Part shown: piece by piece, positions 34,022 to 43,486 of the stretch
Layout of the letters: each line of letters begins with the position of its first letter
Position numbering within the stretch: position 1 is the stretch's first letter
NCBI GenBank assembly: GCA_044226195.1
Contig: JBGAHO010000003.1
Coordinates: 62,001-126,000 of the forward strand
Source: RPQJ01 sp044226195
Lineage (GTDB): Bacteria > Pseudomonadota > Gammaproteobacteria > Steroidobacterales > Steroidobacteraceae
Reading direction: 5' to 3'
DNA: 64,000 nt
Notes under the pieces: model-generated
Seen by the model: the letters and a program-made list of their open reading frames with translations, nothing else
Database searches by the model: none
What the model was told of the DNA's origin: nothing
Program-made: the position numbers and the translations under genes

Positions 34022-36604
34022 ATGAAAACGGTCCTGCTGGCCTACGAACGCGAACAGGATTTCGCGGCGATCGAGACGTTCCTGCAGAAACACGGACTGC
34101 AGGTCGCGCGTGCGCGCACGGGTGTCGAAGCCATCGATCAAGTCCGTCGCGATGCTCCCCACTTTCTCGTCAGTGACGTGCTGCTGCCGCGCCTCGACGG
34201 TTTCGCGCTGTGCCGCCGCGTCAAGGAAGATCCCGACCTGCAGCACGTCCCGGTGCTGCTGTTCTCGCTGCGCGTCGAGGGCCCGAAGTACGAGTCTTTC
34301 GCCGCCGAAGTCGGCGCGGACCGCTTCCTGCCCAAGGGTTCCACGCTCGACGACCTGCTGAAGGCGATCACCGAAGCCGCGCCCGGCTCGGGCACGGTGC
34401 GCATGCCGGTGCTGGTGCCGGAGTTCATCGAGAAGCGCGAGCAGGACCGTCGCAAGATCGAGAACGTCGAGAAGCAGCTGCAGGACCTCGAGGCCGCGAA
34501 CGCGAAGCTGATCGAGGCCGAGCGCGTCGCGCGCGAGCGGGCGGAGCACGAAGCGAAGGCGCGCGCGGAATTCGCCGCGTCGGAGTCGGTGCGCATCAAG
34601 GACCTGCAGACCCGCATCCGCGATCTCGAGGCGGCCCAGCAGCACCTCGTGCAGTCCGAGTCGCGGGCACGCAGCTCGGCCGAGGAGAAGAGCGCCGAGG
34701 TGGCCAAGCTGGCCCTGCTCGAGTCGCGCCTCGCCGAGATCCAGAATTCGCGCGTCCGCATCCAGACGGCCGCGGCCGACATCGAGCGCGTCTTCATGGC
34801 GCAGCCGCTGCCGACCTTCCTGTGCGACATGGAGACGCGCAAGCTGCAGCTGGTCAACGACGCCGCGGGCGCCCTGTTCGCCGTCGAGCCCGAGAAGCTG
34901 CGCGGCCGCGCGGTCGCCGACCTGCTGCCGGATTTCGAATTCGGCGACGACGTGATCCGGCCCGTCGACGTCGCCGTGGCGCGGCCGGACGGCTCGCGCA
35001 TCGCGCTCGAGGTGCGGCGCCGCTCCGTGTCCTTCAATGGGCGCGCCCACTGGCTGATGACCCTGCGCGACGTGACCGACGAGCGTTCGAGCCAGGCCCA
35101 GGCCGCGGCGGCGGACCTGCGCGCGCAGGCGCTCGACCAGTTGCCGGCGGCCTGCGCCGTCACCGACGGCGAGGGTCGCGTGGTCTACGCGAACCCGGCC
35201 TTGCATCGCCTGCTCGGCGTGGAGCCGGGCGCGCTCGAAGGCGCCACGCTGGCGCAGTTCGAGGTCAAGGGTGCCGATGAGACGACGGCGCGCCATCCGG
35301 TGCTCACGGGCGGCGAACTGCCGCCGCACGACACGCGCTGGCGCCGGCCCGACGGCTCGATCATCGACGTCGAAGTCGCCATGCGCGCCGCGGGCGAGCA
35401 GGGCGCGGCCATCGTCACCGTGCGCGACGTGAGCCAGCGTGTGCGCGCCGCCGAGCGCAACGACCGCGATTCGCGCCGCGTGCTCGGCCTGCTCGAGCTG
35501 GCGCAGCGCGCGCACTCGCTGACCGAGAGCGAGCTGCAGGGCCACTCGATCGAACTGCTGCAGGAGCTGACCGGCAGCGCGGCCGCTTACGTCTTCCTGG
35601 CGCAGGCGGATGCCGCGCAACTCGAATTGAGCGCCAAGCGCGACCGCACGTCGACGGCCGACACGCTGTCGGTGATCTCGCGCTGGCGCGGGCCCGCCCC
35701 GGGCGGCACGGCCCTGCTCGAGTGCTTCAGCACGCAGCGGCCGGTTGCGCGCGAGACGCCGGAGGAAACCGGAGCGTTGTACTCGGCCGGCCTGCCAAAG
35801 GCACTGCAGCGCCAGCTGGCGATGCCGATCGTCGACGGCGGCCGCCTGGTCGGCGTGCTGCTGCTGGCCGACAAGGACCGGCCGTACGACGAGGACGACC
35901 GCCGCCACGCCTGGCAGGTCGGCGACAGCCTGTGGAAGCTGCTGCGTCGCCGGCGCTCGGACGCCGAGGTCGTCAGCGCCATGGACCACATGGAGCGCGT
36001 GATGTTCGGCGCGATCGAGACGCTCGCCGCGCTCTCGGAATCGCAGGACGGCTGCAAGCTCGGCCGCTCGCGCCGCGTGGCCGAACTGGCGGCCGGCATC
36101 GGTGTCGCACTCGGGCTCCCGGGTCACACCGTGCGCGGCCTGCGCGTGATCGCCCAGCTCATCGACGTCGGCATGCTGCAGATCCCGCGCGAGCTGCTGT
36201 GGCGGCCGGGCGTGCTGACCGCGGCGGAGTTCGACCTCGTGAAGACCCACGCCGAGCGCGGGGCCGAGTCGCTGAAGCGGATCGAGTTCCCGTGGCCCGT
36301 GGCCGACGCGGTGCGCCAGCACCACGAGCGGCTCGACGGCTCGGGCTATCCGCGCGGCCTGAAGGGCGAGGAGATCCTGTTCGAGGCGCGCATCGTGGCG
36401 GTCGCCGACGCGATCGAGGCGATGCTGTCGCCGCGCCCGCAGCGCGCCGCCCTCAGCCTGCACGCCTGCATCGAAGAGCTGCAGGTCCAGGCCGGACGCC
36501 GCTATGATGCCCGGGTGGTCAAGGCCGCCGTGCGGGTGCTGCGCGATCGCGAAGTCCCGGCCGACGCGGCTGCAATGGCGGTGTCCGACCAGCGCATCGC
36601 CTGA
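34022..36604 (+). CDS. Receiver/coiled-coil/PAS-PAS/GAF protein with degenerate HD-GYP domain
   Basis: The protein has 860 residues. A receiver domain covers 1-120, with phospho-acceptor Asp52 (LVSDVLLPRLDG), Ser in LLFSLR and Lys in FLPKG. A charged coiled coil follows (about 140-250), then two PAS-like domains (LPTFLCDMETRKLQLVNDAA; LPAACAVTDGEGRVVYANPA), a GAF-like region and a C-terminal HD-GYP-like domain. The last keeps HHERLDGSGYPRGL and RIVAVADAIEAMLS, but the usual HDIGK is replaced by IDVGM, so metal-ligand His and Lys are missing. It may sense c-di-GMP rather than hydrolyse it. It is probably cytoplasmic and 9 bp upstream of the beta-CASP gene. Confidence 0.85.
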   Translation: MKTVLLAYEREQDFAAIETFLQKHGLQVARARTGVEAIDQVRRDAPHFLVSDVLLPRLDGFALCRRVKEDPDLQHVPVLLFSLRVEGPKYESFAAEVGADRFLPKGSTLDDLLKAITEAAPGSGTVRMPVLVPEFIEKREQDRRKIENVEKQLQDLEAANAKLIEAERVARERAEHEAKARAEFAASESVRIKDLQTRIRDLEAAQQHLVQSESRARSSAEEKSAEVAKLALLESRLAEIQNSRVRIQTAAADIERVFMAQPLPTFLCDMETRKLQLVNDAAGALFAVEPEKLRGRAVADLLPDFEFGDDVIRPVDVAVARPDGSRIALEVRRRSVSFNGRAHWLMTLRDVTDERSSQAQAAAADLRAQALDQLPAACAVTDGEGRVVYANPALHRLLGVEPGALEGATLAQFEVKGADETTARHPVLTGGELPPHDTRWRRPDGSIIDVEVAMRAAGEQGAAIVTVRDVSQRVRAAERNDRDSRRVLGLLELAQRAHSLTESELQGHSIELLQELTGSAAAYVFLAQADAAQLELSAKRDRTSTADTLSVISRWRGPAPGGTALLECFSTQRPVARETPEETGALYSAGLPKALQRQLAMPIVDGGRLVGVLLLADKDRPYDEDDRRHAWQVGDSLWKLLRRRRSDAEVVSAMDHMERVMFGAIETLAALSESQDGCKLGRSRRVAELAAGIGVALGLPGHTVRGLRVIAQLIDVGMLQIPRELLWRPGVLTAAEFDLVKTHAERGAESLKRIEFPWPVADAVRQHHERLDGSGYPRGLKGEEILFEARIVAVADAIEAMLSPRPQRAALSLHACIEELQVQAGRRYDARVVKAAVRVLRDREVPADAAAMAVSDQRIA

Positions 36605-36613
36605 GGCGAGCGT

Positions 36614-38014
36614 ATGCACCTCGAGTTCTTCGGCGCGGCCGGTGAAGTCACCGGCTCGTGCCACATCCTCTCCATCGGCGGTCGCACCGTCCTGCTCGAC
36701 TGCGGGCTGATCCAGGGCGGCGAGCACCCGGACACGCGCAATCGCGATCCCTTTCCGTTCGACGCCGCGCAGATCGACGCGGTGGTGCTGAGCCACGCGC
36801 ACATCGATCACTGCGGCCGGCTGCCGCTGCTGCGCAAGCGCGGCTTCCGCGGTCCCATCTATGCCACGCCGGCGTGCCGCGATCTCGCCCGCATCCTGCT
36901 GGCCGACTGCGCGGCCATGTCGGAGCGCGAGGCCGAGCGCGAGAGTCGCAAGCGTTCGCAGAAGGGCAATGCGCGCAGCGTCGAGCCGCTCTACACGGTC
37001 GACGATGCGGCCCGCACGCTCGAGCTGTTCCGCACCGTGCCCTACGCCCGCGCGACCGAGGTCGTGCCCGGGCTCGAGGTCAGCTTCGTCGACGCCGGCC
37101 ACATCCTCGGCTCGGCGAGCGTGGTGCTGCGGCTGCGCGAGAACGGAGTTGAACGCCGCGTCGTCTTCAGCGGCGACCTCGGCCAGTACGATTCGCCGAT
37201 CCTGTGCGATCCCGAGGCGGCCGTGCCGGCCGACCTCGTGGTGATGGAGAGCACCTACGGCAATCGCCTGCACCGCGAACGGGCCGACACGCTGCGCGAG
37301 TTCGGCGAGATCCTGCTGAACGCGAGCCGCGATGGCGGCAACGTGCTGATTCCGGCGTTCGCGGTCGGTCGCACGCAGGACGTGATCTACGAGCTCGGCA
37401 TGCACTTCGACGCCTGGCGGCTCGGCGACTGGCAGATCTTCCTCGACAGCCCGATGGCGATCGAGGCCTCGCGCGTCTACTGGGCGCACACCGAGCTGTA
37501 CGACGCGGAAGCGCGCGCCGCGCGCCTGCGCGTGGGCGACCTCGCGCCCCTGCCGAACCTGCGCCTGTGCCGCACGGCCGACGAGTCGATGGAGATCAAC
37601 CGCGTGCGTCACGGCGCGATCGTCATCGCCGGCAGCGGCATGTGCACCGGCGGACGCATCGTGCATCACCTCAAGCACAACCTGTCGCGGCCGGAGTGCG
37701 ACGTGATCTTCACGGGCTACCAGGCCGTCGGCACCCTCGGCCGCGCCATCGTCGATCGCCGCCCGACGGTGCGCATCCACGGGTCGCCGGTCGAAGTGCG
37801 GGCGAAGATCCATACGCTCGGCGGCTTTTCGGCGCACGGCGACCAGGCCGACCTGCTGCGCTGGTACGGCGGGATCCAGGGCAAGCCGCCGGTGTGGCTG
37901 GTGCACGGGGAAGCCGACGGCGCCGAAGGACTGCGGCAGGCGCTCGGCCAGCAGGACGTGCGCGCGGAGATTGCGCGACCCGGCCAGCGGCTCGATCTCG
38001 CGACGCTCGGCTGA
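36614..38014 (+). CDS. Metallo-beta-lactamase-fold beta-CASP RNA-processing nuclease
   Basis: The protein has 466 residues. The MBL motif HxHxDH is in LSHAHIDHCGRLP; other metal ligands are in DAGHILGSASV and FSGDLG. The beta-CASP region (VLIPAFAVGRTQDVIYELG) and the C-terminal RNA-specificity part (MCTGGRIVHHLKHNL, FTGYQAVGTLGRAIVD, LGGFSAHGDQADLLRW) match YSH1/CPSF73-like exonucleases. Members cut or trim RNA. The ATG at 36614 follows GAGGCGAG. It is likely co-transcribed with the signalling gene upstream, though no functional link is known. Confidence 0.9.
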   Translation: MHLEFFGAAGEVTGSCHILSIGGRTVLLDCGLIQGGEHPDTRNRDPFPFDAAQIDAVVLSHAHIDHCGRLPLLRKRGFRGPIYATPACRDLARILLADCAAMSEREAERESRKRSQKGNARSVEPLYTVDDAARTLELFRTVPYARATEVVPGLEVSFVDAGHILGSASVVLRLRENGVERRVVFSGDLGQYDSPILCDPEAAVPADLVVMESTYGNRLHRERADTLREFGEILLNASRDGGNVLIPAFAVGRTQDVIYELGMHFDAWRLGDWQIFLDSPMAIEASRVYWAHTELYDAEARAARLRVGDLAPLPNLRLCRTADESMEINRVRHGAIVIAGSGMCTGGRIVHHLKHNLSRPECDVIFTGYQAVGTLGRAIVDRRPTVRIHGSPVEVRAKIHTLGGFSAHGDQADLLRWYGGIQGKPPVWLVHGEADGAEGLRQALGQQDVRAEIARPGQRLDLATLG

Positions 38015-38018
38015 TCTC

Positions 38019-39848
38019 TCAGCTGTCGAGGTTGAAGCGCATGATCAGCGTCGAGCGCTGGGTCGCCGGCTGACCGTTCACGAGGCGCGGCTTGAAGCGC
38101 CAGCGCGACAGCGCATCGGTCGCCGAGCGGTCGAAGACGCCGCGCGGTTCGGCGCCGACGACCTCGATGTCCCGGACCGTGCCCGACGGCGTGATCGTGA
38201 ATTCGAGCTGCACCCAGCCCTGCGTGCGGGTCCTGAGCGCGCTGACCGGGTAGACCGGGTCGGTCACCTCCAGGCGTTCGAACGATTCCGCGGGCAGCAC
38301 CACGGCGCTGGCCGTCGCCGGTGCCGCGTCGGCTTCCGTGGCCGCGGGCGTCTCGGTTGCCTCGGGCTCCGGCGACCGGTCGTAGCCCGCGATCGGCAGG
38401 GACTCGACCTTGCGGGCGTAGATGCGCGGGCGCGGCGGCGCCGTGTCGCCGGCATTGACGATGCGCGCGGCGAGCGGATCGGGCCGCACGACGATCGGCG
38501 CGGGTGGCGCTTCCTTGGCGGGGACAGGTTCCGAGCCGGCGACGGACGGCAGGCGCGTGACCGGTCCGCGCAGCGAGACCGCGGGCAAGGGCAACAAGTC
38601 CGCGCCCGGGCTGCGCGCGGTCAGCGAGGACGTCGAGGTGCCCGAGGCCGTCGCACTCGTGAGTGCGGAAGGATTGCGGGCCGATGCGCGCACCTGCTGC
38701 ACGCCCGACGTCGACGCCGGGGCCGGTGCCCTCGACACGGTCGGTGCCTGGCTCGACGGCATGCTCGCCAGCGATGTCGCCGCGACGGAGGGCGCGGGCG
38801 TCGGGACCACGACGGGAGCCGGAGCCGGCGGCTTGGGCATCTTCTCGCGCACCAGCGCGGCAAACTGCACGGCGGGGCCGCGCTGCGGATCGACTTCGAG
38901 CACGCGACCGACCAGCCGGCCGGCTTCCTCGACGTGGCCCTGGTCGAGGGCCTGATGAGCCATCGCGAGGACGTGCTCCAGCGTGGAGTCGAGTCCCGCA
39001 CGTGCTTCGGCGTTGTCGGGCTGGGCCAGCACGACCGCGCGGTAGAGATCGAGCGCGTTGCGGCCCGGCGGGGCTTCGTAGCGACCCGCGTCGAGCGCGG
39101 CACGCGCCCGCGAGAGCACCGGATTCGCGGGTCGTGACAGCGGCGCGGCGACCGGTGCGGGTGGCTCCGCCGGCGTCGGCGCGCTCGCCACCTCCAGCGA
39201 GGTGGGCGGTCGGTCGTCGACGAACACCGAGAGCAACAGCACGAACAGGGCGATGGCGAACGCGCCGAAGACCCACTTCAGCGGCTCGAAGCGGCTCGGC
39301 AGCGTCGTCACGTTGTCGGGGATGACCAGCGCCGCCTGCGGCGGTCCCTCGCGCTTGGCGCGGTGCTGGCGAATCGCGGCCTGCAGGAACATGCCCGCGC
39401 GCCGCGCGGACAGCGGCTTGTGCATGTAGCGATAGACGAGTCCCTCGCTGACGAGGTGCGCGAGGCGCGGTTCGTCTTCGCGCAGGCCGGCCGCGCACAG
39501 CACGACGTCGGGGAACTGCGCGAGGATCTGGTGCACGAGCAGGTCGGGCTGCACGGTCACCGACGCGAGGTCGATCAGCAGGACGCCGCAGCGGCCGGCG
39601 ACCAGCAGGTCGACGGTCTCGGCGGCCGAACGCGCGCGCCACACGGGGCTGCGTTCGCCGATGGCGTCGCGGATGGCGTCGAACAGTTCGGGTTCGTCGG
39701 ACAGTACGACGACGTCGACCGGCGCCCCGTTCAGGGCGGCGTCGGCGTCGAGATGGGAAGTGCGAAGTGGAACGGGTCCGGCCACGGGCGGTATTGCGCG
39801 CCATGGACGGCCGGCGGTCCAATGCCCGATGCCGAAAACCTGAAGCAT
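38019..39848 (-). CDS. Receiver-like/transmembrane/TonB C-terminal fusion
   Basis: The protein has about 609 residues. Residues about 45-165 form a receiver-like domain (VDVVVLSDEPELFDAI; LLIDLASV with Asp93; HKPLS with Lys144). One membrane helix (191-211, WVFGAFAIALFVLLLSVFV) follows, then TPR-like helices at about 235-320, a long Pro/Ala/Ser periplasmic stretch and a C-terminal TonB domain (YPVSALRTRTQGWVQLEFTI, DALSRWRFKPRLVNGQP). A receiver-type cytoplasmic domain joined to a TonB energy transducer is unusual. The start at ATG 39848 is uncertain because no ribosome-binding site is evident. It converges on the beta-CASP gene with a 4-bp gap. ExbB/ExbD genes are not nearby. Confidence 0.75.
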   Translation of the reverse strand: MLQVFGIGHWTAGRPWRAIPPVAGPVPLRTSHLDADAALNGAPVDVVVLSDEPELFDAIRDAIGERSPVWRARSAAETVDLLVAGRCGVLLIDLASVTVQPDLLVHQILAQFPDVVLCAAGLREDEPRLAHLVSEGLVYRYMHKPLSARRAGMFLQAAIRQHRAKREGPPQAALVIPDNVTTLPSRFEPLKWVFGAFAIALFVLLLSVFVDDRPPTSLEVASAPTPAEPPAPVAAPLSRPANPVLSRARAALDAGRYEAPPGRNALDLYRAVVLAQPDNAEARAGLDSTLEHVLAMAHQALDQGHVEEAGRLVGRVLEVDPQRGPAVQFAALVREKMPKPPAPAPVVVPTPAPSVAATSLASMPSSQAPTVSRAPAPASTSGVQQVRASARNPSALTSATASGTSTSSLTARSPGADLLPLPAVSLRGPVTRLPSVAGSEPVPAKEAPPAPIVVRPDPLAARIVNAGDTAPPRPRIYARKVESLPIAGYDRSPEPEATETPAATEADAAPATASAVVLPAESFERLEVTDPVYPVSALRTRTQGWVQLEFTITPSGTVRDIEVVGAEPRGVFDRSATDALSRWRFKPRLVNGQPATQRSTLIMRFNLDS

Positions 39849-40011
39849 TTCAAAGTTCAGCAATATTCCGGACGGGCCGGCTCGGAACCGCGTGCTGACG
39901 CGGTGCAGCAATTTCGCGATTCCCCCCGACTCGACATATTCTGAGGCCGCGAGCATGATCGGCCGCGGACTGCGGTCAGGCAGTCCACCCACAGACAGCG
40001 AAGGCCATGCC

Positions 40012-40458
40012 ATGGGGAGCAGGGTTTCGTTCACCTCCCGGCTCGCGCGCAGCCAGCGTCAGGCGCTCGAACACCTGTTGTTCTTCAATCAGTGCCAGGA
40101 CCGCGTCGTCCAGCAGATCGTCGATGCCATCGACAAGTTCGGACCGCCGGAGATCGTCGAGGAAGGCGAGCACCTGCGCGTGCGCGTCGCCGGCCTCGCG
40201 GACGTGCAGTGCCTGTTCGCGACGGACGACGAGTCGGGCCGGCCGCTCGGCGTCGCGCTGTACATGCGCGCCGACCTCGAGCACATCACGGTGCTGCACA
40301 TCGGACTCAGCGAGGAGTTCTGCTCCGGCGGCCGCCTCGGCGACTACAACCTGCTGCTGCGCCTGATGAAGGAAATCCGCCGCTCGAGCCGGCGGGTCAA
40401 GGGCGTGCGGCGGGTACGTGTGCTCTACGGCGCGCAGCGCGCGCGGGCGCTGGCCTGA
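40012..40458 (+). CDS. Conserved hypothetical protein
   Basis: The protein has 148 residues with no signal peptide or membrane segment. The N-terminal helix (LARSQRQALEHLLFFNQCQD) precedes a mixed alpha/beta region (GEHLRVRVAGLADVQCLFAT, PLGVALYMRADLEHITVLHI). The later part, LGDYNLLLRLMKEIRRSSRR, is basic and helical. I do not recognise the family; a GNAT-like fold is possible but unsupported by a clear acetyl-CoA motif. GAAGG sits 5 bases before the ATG. It is divergent from the TonB-fusion gene, separated by 163 bp. Confidence 0.6.
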   Translation: MGSRVSFTSRLARSQRQALEHLLFFNQCQDRVVQQIVDAIDKFGPPEIVEEGEHLRVRVAGLADVQCLFATDDESGRPLGVALYMRADLEHITVLHIGLSEEFCSGGRLGDYNLLLRLMKEIRRSSRRVKGVRRVRVLYGAQRARALA

Positions 40459-41520
40459 TCAACCGCCCGGTGCCGGCTCGCCGCGCAGGTCGGCGATCAT
40501 CGCGCGCACGGTCATCACCTGTGGTCCGCCCTTGACCGCGTACCACTCGCCCTCGTAGCCCCACCAGTCCCAGCACCCGTTCGGGTTGAGCGGCTGGAAA
40601 CTCGGCACGAGCTGCGGAAAGAGCAGCACGATGTCGTTCGCGGCGGCCGTCTCGAGGTAGCCCGCGCCGCGCACGAACGCGTCGCCGACGAACGAGCGAC
40701 CCTGCCGACAGCCGTGGAACACGACGTGCAATCGGCACGACCGTCGCGAGCCCGCGCGGCACTGGCGCGGCACGAAGACCCATCCATGCTCGGCGAACGA
40801 CTCGCTGCCGCCGGCCTCCGCGTACGGACGCTGGTCGAATTCCATCAGCTCGCCAGACGCCACCGCCCGCGCGGGATGCAGCGGACCGTAGAGGTGCTCG
40901 AGCAGGGCGTGCGCCCCGTCGAGGCCGCAATTGCCGAGGTAGGGCGACTCGCTCCGGTCGCAGGCGCCGGCCTGCGCGGAACGCGTCGGGAACGTGTGCG
41001 CCGCGGTCGGGTGCTCGATGCGCTGGACGTTGTCCGGCGCGACGAACAGCGTGTAGTAGGCGACCAGCGCATCGACCACCGGTCGGGACACGGTCTGGTC
41101 GGCGGCCCCGTGGAAGATCCACACCCGGTCGTCGGCGAGGTTCGCGATCGGATCGATCGCGTCCTCGAGCGCGAGCCGGCTGGTCGCCTCGGCGAGGTCG
41201 TCCGTCGGGATCGGTTCACCGCCCGCCATGCAGCGCCCGAGCGCGCGACGCATGGAATTCTCGGCGCAGTAGTACGGGCCGGCCGCGACGATGCCGGCGC
41301 CGTGCACCACGCTCGACCACGCGACGTGGAACTGCACGGCCATGGCGCCGCCCGAGGAGAGGCCCGAGACGGTCACGCCGTCGGCGGCGAGGGGCAGGTG
41401 CGGCAGCCGGCCTGCGGCGGGGCCGGGTGCCTCCGGCTCGCTGCACCCGGCCAGCGCCGCCAGGACGGCGAGCAGCGCGACGGCGCCGGACCGACGGCAG
41501 CGCGGAGACGGGATCTTCAA
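40459..41520 (-). CDS. PHB-depolymerase-like esterase lipoprotein
   Basis: The protein has 353 residues. The signal GAVALLAVLAALAGCSEPE carries a lipobox at Cys26. The alpha/beta-hydrolase nucleophile is in VSGLSSGGAMA (lipase box GLSSG, Ser55). FHGAADQTVSR and VVFHGCRQG, with a terminal NPNGCWDWWGY, match the poly(3-hydroxybutyrate) depolymerase family esterases. It should hydrolyse short polyester or aromatic esters in the periplasm or at the surface. Several cysteines (YYCAENS, GRCMAGG, GACDRSE, GNCGLDG) suggest disulphides and oxidising export. It is convergent with the hypothetical gene at 40012. Confidence 0.85.
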   Translation of the reverse strand: MKIPSPRCRRSGAVALLAVLAALAGCSEPEAPGPAAGRLPHLPLAADGVTVSGLSSGGAMAVQFHVAWSSVVHGAGIVAAGPYYCAENSMRRALGRCMAGGEPIPTDDLAEATSRLALEDAIDPIANLADDRVWIFHGAADQTVSRPVVDALVAYYTLFVAPDNVQRIEHPTAAHTFPTRSAQAGACDRSESPYLGNCGLDGAHALLEHLYGPLHPARAVASGELMEFDQRPYAEAGGSESFAEHGWVFVPRQCRAGSRRSCRLHVVFHGCRQGRSFVGDAFVRGAGYLETAAANDIVLLFPQLVPSFQPLNPNGCWDWWGYEGEWYAVKGGPQVMTVRAMIADLRGEPAPGG

Positions 41521-41624
41521 GCGACGGGTCCTGCGTGGGGAAGATTCGATTCTGGTGGAGCCTCATTTCGGGTGCAACGAAGTTTGAAATCACGGTCAAA
41601 GCCCACTACCTTGCCACGACGCCG

Positions 41625-42497
41625 ATGACGACCACGACCTGGATCGATCGCTATTACCCGTCCCGCGACGGGCTGCGCCTGCACTACCGCGACTACGGCG
41701 CGGCAGGGGCGACCGAGCGACCGCCGGTGCTCTGCATCGCGGGCCTCACCCGCAACGCGCGCGACTTCGAGGACCTCGCGCCGCGCATCGCCGCCCGGCA
41801 CCGCGTGCTTTGTGCCGACCTGCGGGGGCGCGGTTATTCGCAGCACGACCCGAAGTGGCCCAACTACCACCCGGCCACCTACATCGAGGACCTGCAGCGA
41901 CTCCTCGACCACGCGCAGGTCGGGCGCCTCGTGCTGCTCGGCACGTCCCTCGGCGGCATCCTCTCGATGGTGCTCACCTCGCTGCAGCCGGAGCGCGTCG
42001 CAGGCGTGGTCTTGAACGACATCGGCCCCGAGATCGCACACGAGGGACGCGAGCGCATCGCCAACTACGTGGGACGCCATCCGCCGGTGCACTCCTGGGA
42101 CGAGGCGGTGGCCCAGGCCAAGGCGACCTACGGCCTCGCGCTGCCGGATCTCACCGATGAACAGTGGCTCGTGCACGCGAAGCGTGCCTACAGCGAGGTC
42201 GACGGCGTGCCGCGCCTCGACGCCGATCCGATGATCGGCATGGCCGTGCGTGCGGGGTCCGGCAGCGACGAACCGAACCTGTGGGCGACCTACCAGGCGC
42301 TCGGTCCCGTGCCGACCCTGGCCATCCGCGGCGCGACGTCGGACATTCTCTCGGCCGAGACCTTCGACCGCATGGCCGACGTGAAGCCGGACCTCGTGCG
42401 CGTCACGGTCCCGAACCGAGGGCACACACCGCTGCTGGATGAGCCTGACAGCCTCGACGCCATCGACGCATTCCTCGCCCGGGTCTCGGAGCCGTAG
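41625..42497 (+). CDS. Alpha/beta hydrolase
   Basis: The protein has 290 residues. The nucleophile elbow is LLGTSLGGILSM, the oxyanion-side motif is LCIAGLTRNARDFEDLAPRI, and the distal His is in NRGHTPLLDEP with an Asp near GATSDILS. The pattern DLRGRGYSQHDPKW is typical of general ester or enol-lactone hydrolases. It is predicted cytoplasmic; the substrate is unknown. The ATG at 41625 is chosen over an earlier in-frame ATG at 41427, which would overlap the divergent esterase gene. It lies 9 bp before the EEP-family gene. Confidence 0.85.
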   Translation: MTTTTWIDRYYPSRDGLRLHYRDYGAAGATERPPVLCIAGLTRNARDFEDLAPRIAARHRVLCADLRGRGYSQHDPKWPNYHPATYIEDLQRLLDHAQVGRLVLLGTSLGGILSMVLTSLQPERVAGVVLNDIGPEIAHEGRERIANYVGRHPPVHSWDEAVAQAKATYGLALPDLTDEQWLVHAKRAYSEVDGVPRLDADPMIGMAVRAGSGSDEPNLWATYQALGPVPTLAIRGATSDILSAETFDRMADVKPDLVRVTVPNRGHTPLLDEPDSLDAIDAFLARVSEP

Positions 42498-42506
42498 GCC
42501 CTCGCG

Positions 42507-43481
42507 TTGGACCCCGCGTCCGGATCCGGCCGTCGTTCCATCGCTCAACAGGCGCTGCGCTGGCTGACGCGTCTCGCGCTCGCGGGCCTCGTGCTCGCCT
42601 CCGTCGCGGCGTGGCTGGCGTCGCTCGGCTGGCCCTTCGAATTGTTCGTGCACTTCCGGCTGCAGCTCGCCGTGGCCGCGGTGCTGCTCGTGCCCCTGCT
42701 GTGGCTCGCGCGGTCCCGCGTCGGCGCCCTGCTGGCCGCGGCGATCGCGGCCCTGCACGGATTGCCCGAGGCCCATGGATTACGGGCTGCGCCACCGGCG
42801 CCGACCTGCGCCGGCACGACACTCGACGTCGTCGCCGCCAATGTCGAGTTCACCAACCGCGAACCGTCGCGCCTGCTGGACTGGGTCGCGAAGCGATCGC
42901 CCGACGTCGTCGTGCTCGAGGAAGTGACCCCGTCGTGGACGGCGGCGCTGTCGCACGTGGACGGCTACCCGTACGTGCACGTGCTGCCGCGCAACGATCC
43001 CTACGGCATCGCTCTGCTCAGCCGCTGGCCGCTCGCGTCGTTCGCCGCCGTCGATCTCGCGGGCGATGGACTGGCCTCGTTGAGCGCCGTCGTGCAGGTG
43101 TCCGGCCAGTCCGTGCAGCTGTATGGACTGCACACGCGCTGGCCGGTGCTGCCGGCACTGGCACGCCTGCGTGACCGCTCGTTCCTCGCGCTGGCGGCGA
43201 GCGTGCGCGCGCAGACGTTGCCGACCGTGGTGGTCGGCGACCTCAACGTGACCGCGGATTCGCCGGCCTTCGCGCGCCTGCTCGCGCAGTCCGGCCTGCA
43301 GGACGCCTACGCCGGCCGCGGCTGGCAACCCACGTGGAGCGCGGACTTCTGGCCCCTCGCGCTGCGCATCGATCACGCGCTGGTGTCACCGGAGGTGTGC
43401 GTGGAACAGGCGCAGGTCGGACCCGACATCGGCTCCGACCACCGGCCGATCGCCGTGCGCCTGCGCTTGCCGTCCGGTTGA
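42507..43481 (+). CDS. Membrane-anchored endonuclease/exonuclease/phosphatase-family protein
   Basis: The protein has 324 residues. Two or three N-terminal helices (WLTRLALAGLVLASVAAWLA, LAVAAVLLVPLLWLARS) precede an EEP fold: LDVVAANVEFTNREP, SPDVVVLEEVTPSW, GIALLSRWPL, TVVVGDLNVTADSPAF and the final GSDHRPIAVRL. These keep the catalytic Asn, Glu, Asp and His. Related membrane-bound EEP proteins are often annotated as endonuclease/exonuclease/phosphatase. The start is TTG at 42507 with no clear ribosome-binding site, so it could lie slightly later. Confidence 0.8.
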   Translation: MDPASGSGRRSIAQQALRWLTRLALAGLVLASVAAWLASLGWPFELFVHFRLQLAVAAVLLVPLLWLARSRVGALLAAAIAALHGLPEAHGLRAAPPAPTCAGTTLDVVAANVEFTNREPSRLLDWVAKRSPDVVVLEEVTPSWTAALSHVDGYPYVHVLPRNDPYGIALLSRWPLASFAAVDLAGDGLASLSAVVQVSGQSVQLYGLHTRWPVLPALARLRDRSFLALAASVRAQTLPTVVVGDLNVTADSPAFARLLAQSGLQDAYAGRGWQPTWSADFWPLALRIDHALVSPEVCVEQAQVGPDIGSDHRPIAVRLRLPSG

Positions 43482-43486
43482 AGCCG

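Noticed and set aside
33437..37906. Very long minus-strand open frame (over 1400 codons)
   Set aside because: It lies antiparallel to clear genes (34022-36604, 36614-38014) and has the Arg/Ala/His-rich composition typical of high-GC shadow frames. The same applies to 11681-15976 minus.
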